Below are positions 63,727 through 64,000 of a DNA stretch of 64,000 bases, in pieces (the first letter of the stretch is position 1; each line of letters begins with the position of its first letter). The notes below the pieces were generated by a model. The model made no database searches, was not told where the DNA came from, and saw only the letters and a list, made by a program, of their open reading frames with translations. Location: contig NW_013524651.1 in NCBI RefSeq assembly GCF_000250985.1, forward strand, positions 1-64,000. Reading direction: 5' to 3'. The DNA is from Nematocida parisii ERTm1. Lineage: Eukaryota; Microsporidia. The position numbers and the translations under genes were made by a program.

Positions 63727-64000
63727 ATGCATCTTATAAGAATTCTGCTCTTATTCAGTGCAATTATAAGCTTAAGCAGTAAAGAGACCGGCGCCGTTCC
63801 TATTTCTATTAACTCACTCTGCTCATGCGTGAATCCATCCGGGGTTTGTGCTATTCTGTGCATGCGCCAGAATTATATAAATCCAGTGCTTGCAAACAGA
63901 ACTTCCCCATATAAAATTGTACAACGACATCCATTGCCTGCACTAACACAGGAAAAGAAGATTGTATTCATTCCAAAGGAGCAACCCGCGCAGCCCATAT
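63727..64000 (+). CDS. Secreted protein, 5' part only (cut by the window edge)
   Basis: The frame from the ATG at 63727 is open to the last base, giving 91 codons. Residues 1-18 (MHLIRILLLFSAIISLSS) are a clear signal peptide. Then come a Cys-containing segment (LCSCVNPSGVCAILCM), an NRT glycosylation sequon, and a Pro/Lys-rich stretch. Family unknown. It is divergent from the lectin, with 102 bases between starts. The reverse-strand frame 63648-63863 overlapping it looks like a shadow. Confidence 0.65.
   Translation, partial: MHLIRILLLFSAIISLSSKETGAVPISINSLCSCVNPSGVCAILCMRQNYINPVLANRTSPYKIVQRHPLPALTQEKKIVFIPKEQPAQPI

Noticed and set aside
1-64000. rRNA genes, CRISPR arrays, insertion sequences
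   Set aside because: Looked for conserved rRNA cores, regularly spaced repeats and transposase motifs; none seen.

Overview
The window reads as a compact, intron-poor, AT-rich eukaryotic genome, most likely a microsporidian and by inference something close to Nematocida. The reasons are these. The recognisable genes are eukaryotic and fungal in type. Several are much shorter than their yeast counterparts (SPT6 926 residues, RAD1/XPF 699, RPC2 1089). No coding region needs an intron. Upstream regions are very short, and polyadenylation-type AATAAA signals overlap stop codons. Between these housekeeping genes lie large unrecognised proteins with signal peptides, and there is a secreted trehalase. 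I cannot confirm species or genus without a search.

Layout, left to right. 0.5-3.4 kb: a 940-residue secreted orphan. 4.8-8.4 kb: RecQ/SGS1 helicase and V-ATPase subunit D. 9.0-11.1 kb: a Lys/Glu-rich membrane-anchored gene that appears broken by two one-base losses inside a tandem repeat. 12-16.4 kb: small genes, ribosomal protein S2 (uS5) and a BOS1/membrin-type SNARE. 16.6-25.2 kb: RNA polymerase III second-largest subunit, SPT6 and an orphan. 25.3 kb: tRNA-Lys(CTT). 25.6-30.0 kb: a 1453-residue secreted orphan. 30.7-32.5 kb: a KIX-domain MED15/GAL11-like protein. 32.5-34.4 kb: a gene-free gap with two strong inverted repeats. 34.4-38.7 kb: a small secreted or membrane orphan, an MCM1/SRF-type MADS protein, RPC10 (51 residues) and the WD40 protein UTP12/DIP2. 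39.3-44.1 kb: small orphans, a degenerate RNase PH-like protein and a SKN7-like protein whose receiver domain has lost its phospho-acceptor. 44.9-50.5 kb: a secreted protein with an acidic EDP repeat, SEC17/alpha-SNAP, a helical orphan and proteasome ATPase RPT2. 51.1-55.3 kb: RAD1/XPF nuclease, then an intact Gag-like gene followed by a ruined Ty3/gypsy-type pol. 55.8-64 kb: an orphan, ribonucleotide reductase small subunit, secreted GH37 trehalase, an ER L-type lectin, and the start of another secreted protein cut by the right edge.

Genes stand alone, not in operons. Several divergent pairs share very short spacers, 14 bases in one case. Functional themes are transcription (RPC2, RPC10, SPT6, MED15-like, MADS, SKN7-like), early secretory traffic (BOS1, SEC17, lectin), DNA metabolism (RecQ, RAD1, RNR2) and host-facing secreted proteins.

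The strongest unexplained signal is a 10-base motif, ATAACCCGAA (or its complement), found exactly 16 times, with several close variants. All but two exact copies lie between genes. Chance would give well below one copy at this base composition. I have no tools, so family calls rest on motif recognition and the base composition used is an estimate.
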